Assembly (NCBI RefSeq): GCF_021869535.1
Contig: NW_026262734.1
Coordinates: 75,144,339 to 75,208,338, forward strand
DNA: 64,000 nt
From: Mytilus californianus
Lineage: Eukaryota > Mollusca > Bivalvia > Mytilida > Mytilidae
Direction of reading: 5' to 3'
Shown here: in pieces, positions 45,727 to 57,270 of the stretch
Layout: each line of letters starts with the position of its first letter
Numbering within the stretch: the stretch's first letter is position 1
The notes under the pieces: generated by a model
What the model was told of the DNA's origin: nothing
The model's database searches: none
What the model saw: only the letters and a program-made list of their open reading frames with translations
Program-made: the position numbers and the translations under genes

Positions 45727-48700
45727 TTGACATATTTACAAGGTATCACTAATGGAGGTTTGAATGCCCATATCAATGTTAGTGAGTCTGACTATATTAC
45801 AAATGAAATTGATGACAGCCTAGATGATTTTCTCCCTATTAATTACATAGCAGATGCTGTGCTTAAATCAAGAAGTACTGAAATTTCACAAAACACCAAC
45901 AGTTATGGTAAACAATTAATAGAGTTATGCATTTCTGCTCAATTAAGAATTTTAAATGGAAGAACTTTAGGAGATTCTAAGGGAAAAGTTACATTTTTTA
46001 ATCATAATGGAATTTCTATTGATGACTACTGTATTTGCAGCTCTGGGTTCTTGCCAAGTATCATAAATTTTTCAGTTAATAAATTTGAGCCAACAGTATC
46101 AGATCATTGTCCAATAACAGTAAATATCATGTCTCAAATAAATAAGCAACCACCAGAAAACTTAAAAACTCCTTTAAAGTGCATAAAATGGAATAATGAA
46201 TATGAAAATACATTTAAATTAAACTTATTAAAAACTGACTTCCAACCAATTATTTCTGAAATAGAAAGCTTAGCAGAAATCCCAGTTCAAAATAACTTGG
46301 TATCCAGTATGGAAGAAAAAATTAATGAAAATGTTTCTAATATGTCATCTTTATTGTATAATGCTGCTTTTCTTGGCCCAAAACGAACCACTTTCAGGGA
46401 TAACAAAAGTAAATTCCGAAAAGTTAAAAAACCCTACTATAATAATGAATGTGAAGCCCAGTTTAGAGCTTTAAAACACCATACTAGGAAATTGTGTAAA
46501 GAACCATGGAACAAGCAACTAAGGTTAGAAGTTATATCCAAAAAAAAAGGTACTAAATAGATTGATAAGGATAAATTATAGACAATTTAGAAATAAAATG
46601 CTGACTAAAATCTTGGAATCAAATAATTCTTCAGATGAGTTTTGGAAAACTGTTAAAACTTTAAAGAAAAAAGAACTGAATGATCCTAGTTCAAACATTC
46701 AAGCTAAAGAATGGTTTGAATACTTCAAAAATCTTATGAATACTACCCATAACAAAAATTCTGATATCAAATCATGTACTGATGGTAATTTTTTGAATAA
46801 TTGTAACAAAAATTTAAATGTTAGGATAACTGCAGAGGAAGTGCTGCTTGCTATGAAAGCCTTGAAAAATAAGAAATCATGTGGTTCTGATGGGTTAACA
46901 AATGAAATTTTGAAAATATCTTGCACTATGAACGTCAACATGTATGTAAAATTATTTAACTTAATTCTTTTTACTGGTATATATCCTTCTAAATGGAGAG
47001 AAAATTAAATTAAACCAGTTTTTAAAGGAGGGTGTTTTAATAACCCCTCAAACTACAGAGGTATAGCACTTTCTAGCTGCTTAGGAAAATTTTTCTCAAG
47101 AGTTTTATATAATCGTTTAAAAAAGTATTCTGAAACTAATAAAATTATTTGTCGTGAACAGATTGGATTCAAAAAAGGATGCAGAACTAGTGATCACATT
47201 CTAACTTTAAAAACTATTATTGATAAAGCTTTTAAATCAAACAAAAGAATATATGCATGTTTTATTGATTTTAAAAAAGCTTTTGACACTATAAATAGAG
47301 AGGCCCTGTTACACAAACTTGCTGAATATAACATAAATGGACCATTCCTCAATATTCTAAAAGATATGTACAAAGAAGTTTTATTTGCAGTTAAAGTCAC
47401 TGAAGGCATTACTAAGATGTTTCCTTCCACAGTTGGAGTAAAACAAGGCTGCATTCTAAGCCCTACCTTATTTTCTTTTTATATAAATGATTTAACCTCC
47501 ATATTTGATAACTCATGTGATCCTGTAACATTACATGACATAAAATTGTCTAGTCTTTTATATGCTGATGACTTAGTATTAATATCAGAATCTTCAGAAG
47601 GTTTACAAAATTGTCTAAACAAGTTAAACACTTATTGTGAAAAATGGAACTTGACTGTCAATCTTGACAAGACGAAAACAATGATATTTAATAAAAGTGG
47701 TAAAAAACTTACTAAAGACAAGCTTGTATTGAATAATGAAGTAATCGAATGCTGCACAGAATACAAATATTTAGGTATACTATTCAAGCCATCAGGAATT
47801 TTCACTAATGCTGTAAATCTCCTCTGTCAAAAAGCTTCAAAGGCATTGTTTTGTATTAAAAAAATCCTTTACTCAGATAAGATGGATGTTTTTTCCCATA
47901 TGAAACTTTTCAATTCTTGTGTTAGTTCAATATTACTGTATTGTAGTGAGATATGGTCAGTAAATATTGTGAAGAACAACAAAACTCTTGAATCTCAATA
48001 CTTATCAATGGAATCAGTAAAACTCCAGATCAAATTTGCGAAAAGTCTTCTTAATGTTAATTCAAAGGCAGTAAATACAGCTGTATTAGCTGAATTGGGA
48101 ATGTACCCTATTGGTATACAGGCCCTTAAGTCTTCTGTAGGATTTTGGTTACATATTTTAAATTCAAATGAAAATGAGTCTTTATTATATAATGTTTATA
48201 AAGTTAACAAGCAGTTAAATGATGGATTTGCTTCAAAAATTAAAATGCTACTATCAAAATTGAATTTCACTCATGTTTGGGAAAATCAATGTACCTTTTC
48301 TAAAAAACGATTACTTTTAGCCCTCGTGAAGAAGCTCAATGAAAATTACATAATATTTTGGAAAAATTGTCTCTTTAATGATGATAATTCAATAAATGGA
48401 AATAAACTAAGAACCTACAGAAAATTTAAAGTAAAGTATGAACTAGAAAAGTACCTTTTATTGAATTTAGATAAAAATGTTACAAAATATTATGCCAAAA
48501 TAAGAATAAGTAATAGTATGCTGGCTGTTGAACGCGGTAGATGCAACAAAACAGCCTTGGAAAATAGAATATGTCCTTTATGCCATAAAGAGGTGGAAGA
48601 GGAATACCATTTTATCATAACATGTACAGAAATTAATAAAACTAGGATCAAAATGTTTAATGAAATTTCTAGTATTGTCCCCAGTTTTAATTCAATGAGT

Positions 48701-48817
48701 AAAGAAAACAAATTTGATTTTATATTTTCTTGTGAAGAATGTGATATTTTACTTATCATTGTTAACAATATAAGTGAAATGAATAATGAGAGAAACAATT
48801 ATAATGTCAATATATGA
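45727..48817 (+). pseudogene. 5'-truncated LINE (endonuclease C-terminus plus reverse transcriptase)
   Basis: Copies itself by target-primed reverse transcription when intact. The left part carries the end of an AP-type endonuclease (GGLNAHI, normally GDLNAH, and the catalytic SDHCPITV motif near 46105). The endonuclease N-terminus is missing, the usual 5' truncation. A single-base shift in an A run near 46540-46548 ends the first frame at 46560. The next frame has GSDGLTNEILK, then TAA at 47006-47008. The same frame goes on with NYRGIALSS, FIDFKKAFDT (catalytic Asp), VKQGCILSPTLF and LLYADDLVLIS, then a thumb region. A C-terminal C-x2-C-H-C zinc-knuckle-like CPLCHKEVEEEYHFIITC ends the protein. 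Only one frameshift and one nonsense codon mark it as fairly young. The clade (CR1/L2-like or related) cannot be settled by eye. Confidence 0.92.
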
Positions 48818-49113
48818 ACTGTGTGTGATTGGTGGCTTAACTTATAATGTTATATATAATCATAATATTTGAATTGATAATTTTATAGAGGAGGCATGCT
48901 GTCAAAAATAGTATAATACTTAATATTAATAATCTTTATTTTTTTTCCCAATGCTACATGTTTGTATTGTTTAATGTCTATTGTTTTGTCATTAATATAC
49001 CTGTCTGTCTGTCTGTCTGTTTGTTTGTTTTGTTTTGGTTTTGTATTGGTTTGTTTATTTAGTAACAATCCTATTGTTTGGATTTTAAACTAATAAAATT
49101 CTTATTATTCTAA
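48818..49113 (+). mobile_element. Probable LINE 3' untranslated region
   Basis: AT-rich sequence after the LINE stop, containing (CTGT)n then (TTTG)n near 49002-49035 and ending around AATAAAATTCTTATTATTC. This resembles a short 3' microsatellite tail. The exact end and a target duplication were not found. Confidence 0.5.
49002..49035 (+). repeat. CTGT/TTTG microsatellite
   Basis: Five CTGT units followed by several TTTG units within the LINE 3' region. Confidence 0.85.
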
Positions 49114-50238
49114 TTAGAGACAAGAAGCGACATGAAGCATCATGAAGTACGTAGGGCTACTAAATGCAACAGAATTTAAAACTTTACAAAACAGAAAAAA
49201 ATCAACTGTAATTAATTGACTTTTCTTTAAATTTATTATTTTAATAGTATATAAACTTTCTTGTCTCTAAATTTATCCTCTTGTCGCAAATTCATTCTTC
49301 CTGTCAATTCTTCCTGTCACTAACTTTTTTCTACTTGTTGCTTATTGTCTCTGCAAGTGAAACCTTCTTGATTTCCGGTTTTATTTCATTCATAAATAAC
49401 AAGTGTAAAGACCACCCGTTGGTGCATTAATACTTGACAAGGTCATTTATGTGAAAAACGAAATAATATAAAAGGAAGAAATTCAAATGTGAATACACAA
49501 TTTATTAACACTCATCTCAAACAAAAAGAATAATTATCATGATTAACAATAATTACCTTTCTATCATCAGAATCCTCCAAATTTAAAAGGTACGTAAATT
49601 TCGTTTTCTAAATTTAAATTGCCGCCAACTTAGACTACTGTAATACGTATTGCCGACAAACAATATTCCTACGACTTTTGCCATTTGGGAAATGTAAACG
49701 ACTTGTCTTTAGAGATTTTCGGCGATTAAATATTTCATACAATTATTCTTTGACATCTTAGCCAAAAGTACAGGGGAAAATAAACTTCATAAGGACTTCT
49801 ATTGAGCACTACTTCCTATGTGCAACTTCAAAACTTTTGGGTTATTCGACGATCATTTAAGGTTTTTCTGGTCATATTTTTTGTATTCCAGAATTGATAG
49901 TATGAAAAAAGTGCCCAATTAGTTATTAATAACATATTAGCCAGCTAGACAATAACAACAGCATTTGTTTCACCATTTAGTGGGAAGAACACAAATCTAG
50001 GGTGGTAGCATAAGGCAGCTTAACTGCCTAAAAATGGGCCCAAAATCCAAAATCTAAATACACATATTTAGATTCAGCATATTGAAATCAATCAATGTTG
50101 AATTTTGCACCCTAATTTGGACACACATGAAAACACGGCCCAAAAATCTAAATTCTAAATACACAGTAAGATTATGCATATTAAAGAACTCCAATACATT
50201 GTATTTCAAGATTGTTTAAACCCCATTGAAATTGATCA
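49114..50238. other. Non-coding DNA with fragments of bivalve repeat family 3
   Basis: CCAAAATCTAAATACAC and CAAAAATCTAAATTCTAAAT segments at 50040-50170 match the end of the repeat at 42690-42735. No gene is seen. Confidence 0.55.
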
Positions 50239-50429
50239 CGGCCGACACTCGGATAACCGAGAGATTGGTCGGTTAATCTATATTGAGTATGCGGCTGTAT
50301 GGGCGGTTGGTCTGTTAATCGGGTCGGTTATACGTCTGTTAAGAGTAAAACGCACAATTTAAATGTTCAACTCTGTTAAATATACAGATTTTTGGCATAT
50401 TATAAGAACCAAATAAAAAAATTCGTAAG

Positions 50430-50905
50430 GGTTCCGCGGAACCCAGTGTCTCGCCTACTTTTGCTGTTAATCGCAGGCTCAACAAAAATGAGATGAGGAA
50501 TAAATTTAATAAAAATATTCCTCTCGATAAAATTTTTTTATTGTAAGAAGCTTCTGTCCAAGTTTGGTAAAAATCCAGGATAGTTTATGAATCTAATAAA
50601 TGTTTTAAAAAATTTAACTGCAGACTGTATGTAATGTTAACTGGAAGAAAAACTAAGTCCATTTATAAGTAAAATATGGATAAACAAGTACAAAATTTTA
50701 ATAAAAATTTCCTTCTAGATACTAGCTTTTGATCATAAACAAGCTTCTGTCCAAGTTTGGTACAAATCCAAGATAGTTTAAGAAAGTTATTAAAATTTCA
50801 AAAACTTCAACCACAGAGTGAATATTTGTGGACGCCGCCGACGACGCCGACGGAATGTAGGATCGCTATGTCTCGCTTTTTCGACTAAAGTCGAAGGCTC
50901 GACAA
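50430..50905 (+). repeat. Bivalve dispersed repeat with two related halves
   Basis: Starts at GGTTCCGCGGAACCC and GTCTCGCCTACTTTTGC and ends TTTCGACTAAAGTCGAAGG-CTCGACAAAAA. AAGCTTCTGTCCAAGTTTGG occurs near 50549 and 50740, so the inside is a diverged direct duplication of about 190 bp. GGTTCCGCGGAACC and TCGACTAAAGTCGA are palindromes. It lies inside the 3.4-kb TIR element. Confidence 0.75.
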
Positions 50906-52397
50906 AAAAGAAAAGTGTCTGACAAAATGATATCTATCATAGAACATTTTCCACCTGTAAAAACATTTCATAGTCTGCGCAAACTTCAGTAAAACTAAAA
51001 GGCGTCGCGCAAGTATGTGGTATTTATGCTTATACGCATAGCAATTGTTTTAATAAAAGGCGAAACAAACAATTTTAGATATCATTTAAAGGACACAAAA
51101 TAGTACTTTGGTTCTAAAACATAAATTGACATTAGTAAATATTTCATAATTGTAATATAACGTGAGTAATACCACGTTTTAGTGACTATTAGGGGAATAA
51201 AGTCTGTTAATGGGTTGGACAATTAAAATTGTGTCAGTTAAGAGTTATTTAGCCACGACAATAGTTTTGCTACCTTTATAATATCCCATTAAAAAAGTTA
51301 AGAATGAGATATACTTGAGTAAAAAAAAAATGACAATACGATGCAACAGTATCCTTGTAGTAAGAGCATTTTTATTTTGACTTTCTTTGCATTTTATTGA
51401 AAGGTGTATCACTGCAATATAGCGTGATATGGATTGGCCGCTGGAATATGCATGAATTTATTATTAACGTTTTCAATCAGCCTTGATTTTTGTGTCTGTT
51501 CAAAGAAGCACGTTCAAAAATCCGACTGAAAGTGTCTGTCTTGTACAACACCGGGTACATATAACGTGTTGTCGTTCTCATATGAACATGATATTTGCCA
51601 CTGGACGTTAAACCCTAATTCGTCAGCATCATCCAATTGGTTCTTTTGTTCTATTACTTAATCATATGTTGTTTACAAAACATTCTAAAGAAGTAAATGG
51701 AAAGAAACGAATGCAGCTACATTTGATTATCTTAAGTTTTAATTCATTTTATTCCGTTTAGTTCCTTTCTACATAAGTGCAGAGGAGAACTCTAGCATTT
51801 GTCACCAATTTGAGTACATTGCAATCCGTTACTGTTTCAACCACCCCCTCCCCCTGAAATTTTGTTTTGTTTGCACTTTACAATATTTACTGAGCTATCA
51901 GATTCAGCGGTTGACAGGAGGCCAATGTTTATCGGACTCCAGTCTCAAATAACATAAAGTGATATACAGTAAAAAAATTGCAAAGCATCTATATAGATAT
52001 CGTTGTCTATACTGTTAATTTAAAAATAAGGAGATGTGGAATAAATGCAAAAATTGTTTTAACAGTCATCTTGGAGGGTCTAAATAGTAAAAAGGGGTGT
52101 TTTATGTCTGTATTCTTAAACAATTGTTATTTTTCTCTCTTTTTTAGCAATGCATCACTCTCTACTGTCCTTATCTATTATTCTATATTCTGCGTCTCCA
52201 TCCAGATTCTCGTGTATACCATGAGAGTCCGGATTGGGGTGTTGTTTATTTCTGTATTTTTTAAATTGTTATGTCACTGTTCTCTACATTTTATTTATTT
52301 TTCTCATTATTCTTTCTCTATTCTTTATATATATTTTAGCATCCCAATATATTTTACTTACTGATGTTTAGTTACATTTCGACGTTTATCTCTGATA
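50906..52397. other. Non-coding interior of the 3.4-kb TIR element
   Basis: No gene. AGTCTGTTAATGGGTTGG at about 51207 repeats the subterminal motif of the element. The open frame at 51978-52364 is hydrophobic and without motifs. Confidence 0.5.
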
Positions 52398-52770
52398 TAA
52401 AAAAGCAGATGTGGTATGATTGCCAATGAGACAACTCTCCACAAGAGACCAAAATGACACAGAAATTAACAACTATAGGTCACCGTACGGCCTTCAACAA
52501 CGAGCAAAGCCCATACCACATAGTCAGCTATAAAAGGCCCCGAAATGACAATGTAAAAAATTCAAACGAGAAAACTAACGGACTTATTTATATATATAAA
52601 AAAATGAACGAAAAACAAATATGTAACACATAAACAAACGACAACCACTGATTTACAGGCTTCTCACTTGGGACAGGCACATACATACATAATGTGGCGG
52701 GGTTAATCATGTTAGCGGGATCCCAACCCTCCCCTAACCTGGGACAGTGGTATAACAGTACAACATAAGA
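52398..52770 (+). repeat. Mussel dispersed repeat family 1, best full-length copy
   Basis: Runs from AAAGCAGATGTGGTATGATT through GGTCACCGTACGGCCTTCAA, CATAGTCAGCTATAAAAGGC and ACTTGGGACAGGCACATACA to CCTGGGACAGTGGTATAACA. The least diverged copy in this window. I recognise the family from mussel genomes. It lies inside the 3.4-kb TIR element. Confidence 0.85.
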
Positions 52771-53512
52771 ACGAACTATAAAAATGATGTATATACTGGT
52801 TACCAATGTACATGTAGATGACAAATTGGTGTCATTCATAACAACGAAACAGAATTCACATGATATATGGGACCATTATTGAATGAAATTAATATTACTT
52901 TAATATTACACTTTTTGAAACCATTTTTATTAATTTTCAATTTCCATTGTCTAAATTTATGTTTCATTGTTCATGTGTTGTTTCCGTATATTTTAGCCAC
53001 TCGTCTTGAGCCTACCCATTTGATCCGATAACTCCCCATAAGGCAATCAAATTATATTTTCATTGCCATTCATAACTCTTAACAGACCAAATAACAGACC
53101 GGGTTTTATACATCCGACCCATTAACAGACCAGGTTTTTAATAAAAATTGATTAATATCACCAAAATACAGATTTTCGTGTAGATTTTTCACACAATGAT
53201 ATTAATATGGTTAACAAACATAATGCCTGTCTTTTTTCGATGTTCAAAATATTGCATGCAAGTAAATTCAGCCAAGTTGTCATTTTGTGTACATTTTGTG
53301 TGTGTAAAATGTGTATAAATTTATTAATGAGTAACCCGCCTTTTCATTTTATTGATTGTTTATCGAAACTAGAAAAGAAAATAATTACACCACTGGATTC
53401 AGTACATTGAATTGTTTTGTCAGACATGAATAATTTTTATGATAAAAAATATATTTAAAAAGTTATACAATGAAACATACTGAACTTGCAAGTATTTTCT
53501 CGATAACACCTG
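52771..53512. other. Non-coding interior of the TIR element with inverted subterminal motifs
   Basis: Around 53068-53140, AACTCTTAACAGACC, ATAACAGACCGGG and CCCATTAACAGACC are reverse complements of the left-arm GTCTGTTAAGAG and GTCTGTTAATCGGG motifs. Confidence 0.6.
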
Positions 53513-53625
53513 ATTAACAGACTTTAGCCAACCCAATTAACAGACCAACCGCCGATATAGCCGCATACTCAATATAGATTAACCGACCAATCTCTCGGTT
53601 AGCCGAGTGACGGCCGTGTTGATCA

Positions 53626-54360
53626 GAAATAAGCAATACAGTTTTAAAAATTGATTGTTTTTTCTCTCCTTTTTGGCCCCTAATTCCTAAGCGGATAAGG
53701 CCATAACACCAAAAATCAATCCAACCTTCCTTTTGCGGTATGGAACCTTGTGGAACGATTTCATACAAATCAATACACCTATACTCAAGTTATTTTCAGG
53801 AAACTAGAAAGATGTAAACGATTTAACTCAATATTCTTCTTGTGGTAAAATTTCATAGAGATCCATACACTTGTACTTAAGTTCTTGTCTGGAAACCAAA
53901 TGTCTTCAGGCGACGACGACATCGCCATTGGCATACCATTATACGGCTGCAAATTTTTGCGGTCATTTAAAAATTATTGAACACAACAACTTTAAAAAGG
54001 GTGCTAACGGACCAGGATTTGGAAAGACCCTTGCTCTAAATGTCATGATAAATGCATTTCCATGGACAAATCATCACTTAAAACGCAGATTATTATTATG
54101 TTCCTATGTAAATGATATTATTTACACCTATATTTCATTGAATTGGATATCCTGGTTTTCTATAATAAAATAAATTGCTTCGCCGAGCGCAGCTGGATAC
54201 GACCGCAGAGGTCCAACCCTGAACAGGGTAAAAATCAAACGGACAGCTCATTTAGCCATTACTTAAACCTCATTAAAATTGGTCAAAAATAAGCAATTCA
54301 AGCAAAGTTATAAAAATTGCGTTTTTTTCCCCCTTTATGGCCCCTTATTTAGTTTGTACT
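53626..54360 (+). repeat. Old dispersed repeat split by the TIR element, with a second unbroken copy
   Basis: GAAATAAGCAATACAGTTTT followed by TTTTTGGCCCCTAATTCCTA (53626-53690) continues the left flank TTTAAACCCCATTGAAATTG (50215). At 54261-54345 the unbroken counterpart reads AAACCTCATTAAAATTGGTC, AAAAATAAGCAATTCAAGC and TTTATGGCCCCTTATT. The sequence between is non-coding. Confidence 0.7.
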
Positions 54361-55319
54361 TCCAGTTGATCGATTGTACTATCTTGTTACTTTGTCATTC
54401 TGTGTTGTGGCATACAAATAAAAGCATGTACAAGGTAAAAATCAAACGGACTGCTCTCTAGATTCCTTCTTGAAATATTTCAACTTTGTTAAAAATTACA
54501 AAACTTAAATCTGCAGAAAAAACAAATGCAGAATTTTGCCCCGATATCGCAAAAATGTTGTTCTGAAAAGATTCTTAACTGTCAACCAACTCATGATGGT
54601 ATCTTCAACATTTTCATAGGAACGGCTCCAACTTTACTACTTGGAAACCTTGGTTTAATATGGTCCTTGTAAGCAGCAACCCTCTATTTAGGAGATCATG
54701 AGAGGAATCAAGTGAATATCGTTTAAACTAGGAGATATATACTCAATATGCGGGTGCTGCTGGAATATTGCGTTTGGAAATGGAATGTTCAGTCAGCAAT
54801 GTTGAAATCTTGAAAAAAGTTTCAAGTGTATTTTGAAGTCTCCTCAGAGACAAAACATATAAAGATAGATGATGTTCAAATATCAAGTCATGTATATTCA
54901 AATTGATATTTTTTTAACGACATCCAAATCAGTTTTTCTTATTACCAAATACAATGCCATTCAACTTTTAACAACAGGTATTATGTGATTTTTATTCTTA
55001 AAGCAGACAAAAAACATAAGCATAAAGAGTAAAAGAGAGAATTTACACAGTATCCTCCACTCTTCAAAAATTATCCAATCAAATAGTCTACTTCTTAATA
55101 CAAACATGAAAAATATTCTTTTCTTGTAAAATGCAATTCCTAGTTTTATATTATTTTTCTTTGTTTAACATTAATTCAAACATCTTGCAATAATTTTATA
55201 ATTGAGCAACATTTCTTTTGTAATAACAAGAGTGCACAATCTAAAATGTCTCGCCTGCTTAACATATGAATTTATGTTGATAGTCTGTAATATGAAGGTT
55301 TTACTACAAGTATTGTATA
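54361..55319. other. Non-coding DNA
   Basis: No gene seen. A GTCTCGCCTGCTTAACATATG segment near 55248 resembles the start of the repeat at 50430. Confidence 0.5.
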
Positions 55320-55810
55320 AACTTATTATTATCAATGTTCTTTGAAAATGAGGTCACAGTCAGATGAATAATGCCAGACAGACATGTACACCTGACAATC
55401 ATTCCATACACCAAATATATAGGTCATATCGCTTATAGTACCCGAGAAACGGTTTAAACCACAAAATCTTAACATTGACCAATGAACCATGAAAATGAGC
55501 AAAGGTAATATGAACCCTGACAGACAGACATGTACACCTAACAATCATGCCATACACCAAATATAGTTTAAGTATTGCTGGTAGTATCTGATTAACTGAC
55601 AAATTCACGAAAACTTATCACTGACCAATTAACCCTGAATAAAGACAATGTCATATGACACCTGCCATACAGACATGTACACCTTTCAATCATTCCAGAC
55701 ACCAAATATAGTTGACCATGTAACTTTAACAGTAATCACTGATCCATGAAATGATGTCGATGTCAGGTGAACCCTTACTGACTGATATGAAGCCATTGCA
55801 AGGAACCCAT
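55320..55810 (+). repeat. Bivalve tandem repeat of about 146 bp, three to four units
   Basis: GACAGACATGTACACCT-ACAATCATTCCA-ACACCAAATATA recurs at about 55377, 55521 and 55670 (spacing 144 and 149). A fourth, partial unit ends in CTTACTGACTGATATGAAGCCATTGCAAGG. GACCAATGAACC/GACCAATTAACC segments alternate with it. I recognise it as a common bivalve repeat. Confidence 0.8.
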
Positions 55811-56583
55811 ATATAAAAATATTTATCCTATTACTCACAATAAGTTAGTATTTCACTCGACAAATAAAAACTGTAATTTTTGTTCCAGCATTCACTAAAT
55901 CATGAAAATAAGGTAAAGGACAATGGATATATGACAGAAGGAAACTTTTTTAGATAAATGTATCTGCACACAAAGTATGAATCATCCAGGTCTTCTACTT
56001 TCTGAAAAGTAAAGCTTTATACAAATATTTTATGCCATCACCATCGCTGGATTGTAATCCCTGTGTCTTGCATTTTGTGACTTTTGTAGTAGACAAGACA
56101 ATAGAAAAATCCAATTTTTAAATTTTGATATCATTATTTGCATATACTGTATAGCATTTCCGAATATGGTGATAATAAATCTAGTTTTTTTCCAGTTTTC
56201 AACAATCACATTAATAAATTCACACAAAAATGTTTGACAATACTGGTTTTGTAGACTGTTGTTTGTCTTTTAGTATTTTTTTGACATTGAATTGTCAGTT
56301 TTTCTGTGACTTATGAATGTCACTTTGGTATCTACCATCTGATTTAAATAGTACTTTAATTAAACAATTCCTGCACATAAATTCCAAATTAAAGGTTATT
56401 TATACAAAAACCTTCCAAGAAATTTTCTTAACATGATTTTTACCTGTTTGATTGTTTGTTGGGTACTTTTAAATAATAGATTGATCAATATTATATCTAA
56501 GTCATGACTGATTTGTGTTAAGATTCTTAACAGTGATTCATAATGAATCACTGAAATACATATAATAGTAAAAAAATAACTTA
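55811..56583. other. Non-coding DNA
   Basis: No gene. At about 56262-56345, TGACTTATGAATGTCACTTTGGTATCT matches a segment near 40750-40790, a further short dispersed repeat. Confidence 0.5.
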
Positions 56584-57267
56584 AAGGGGCATTAGCTGTC
56601 AAAATCATGTTTACCGATTTGACTCAAATTCTTATATTTGATTTATAACATACTTAAATGTATTCAAAATTTAAAAAAGTCCAAACACAAACAGTTAACA
56701 ATGCATGGCCTCAATATGTGTATCAACATTTTGTGTGTATTTTTGTATAGACGTCATCTAATTAACCGTCAAGATGATCGAGATGTCCTCCGAAGACTGC
56801 TGACGGTCATATAACCCAATATAAACATAAAAATAAATAGATAGTGACCACATGCAATTCTATGTTTCTAAGTCTGTTTGATTCAATATTGTAGGTTTAA
56901 AAGTATGTTTATCATTGTTTTTACCTGTATAAGAATGATTTTTTGTGGATCGAATCAGTCAACCATGTGATTCATCCTTGTTTCACTTTCAATGTTGACA
57001 TTCTTTTCCTTTTCATAGCTAAATACATGCGTAACCCATGTCCAGCTAAGGGGTTAAATTGAAGGTCACATGAATATGTATTCAATGAGGTCAAATTATT
57101 AACTTGCAAGTGAATAATTCATCAGCGATGTTTCTTTGCATATTTGACAAATTTGCACAAAATTGCCTGCTAAAAGCGAATTAATATTTCACTATTTCAC
57201 TTTCATTAATGAATGAAAAAAAATTTCATATTTTAATTTTTTTTATATCTCGTAGCTAATGCCCCTT
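56584..57267. mobile_element. MITE with TTA target duplication (684 bp, PIF/Harbinger-like by its ends)
   Basis: It begins AAGGGGCATTAGCT and ends AGCTAATGCCCCTT, perfect 14-bp terminal inverted repeats. TTA flanks it at 56581-56583 and 57268-57270. A 3-bp TTA/TWA duplication is characteristic of PIF/Harbinger elements. The interior has no coding frame. Confidence 0.8.
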
Positions 57268-57270
57268 TTA

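Larger units (their letters stand above)
50239..53620 (+). mobile_element. 3.4-kb TIR element, non-autonomous, with TTGATCA flanks
   Basis: The left end (50239-50346) begins CGGCCGACACTCGG and the right end (53513-53620) ends CCGAGTGACGGCCG. The two arms are inverted repeats of about 105 bp with roughly 90% identity by eye, sharing GAGAGATTGGTCGGTTAATC and ATATTGAGTATGCGGCT. Both sides are flanked by TTGATCA (50232-50238 and 53619-53625), a candidate 7-bp target duplication that overlaps the right end by 2 bp. Removing the element joins two halves of a repeat whose unbroken form is at about 54261-54300. No transposase frame is visible inside, so it is non-autonomous. A GTCTGTTAA motif recurs inside. 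Confidence 0.75.

Noticed and set aside
51978..52364. 128-codon hydrophobic frame inside the TIR element as a transposase
   Set aside because: No DDE or helix-turn-helix pattern. Composition is explained by T-rich sequence.
52588..52839. Minus-strand 83-codon frame
   Set aside because: It lies almost wholly within dispersed repeat family 1, which is non-coding in its other copies.
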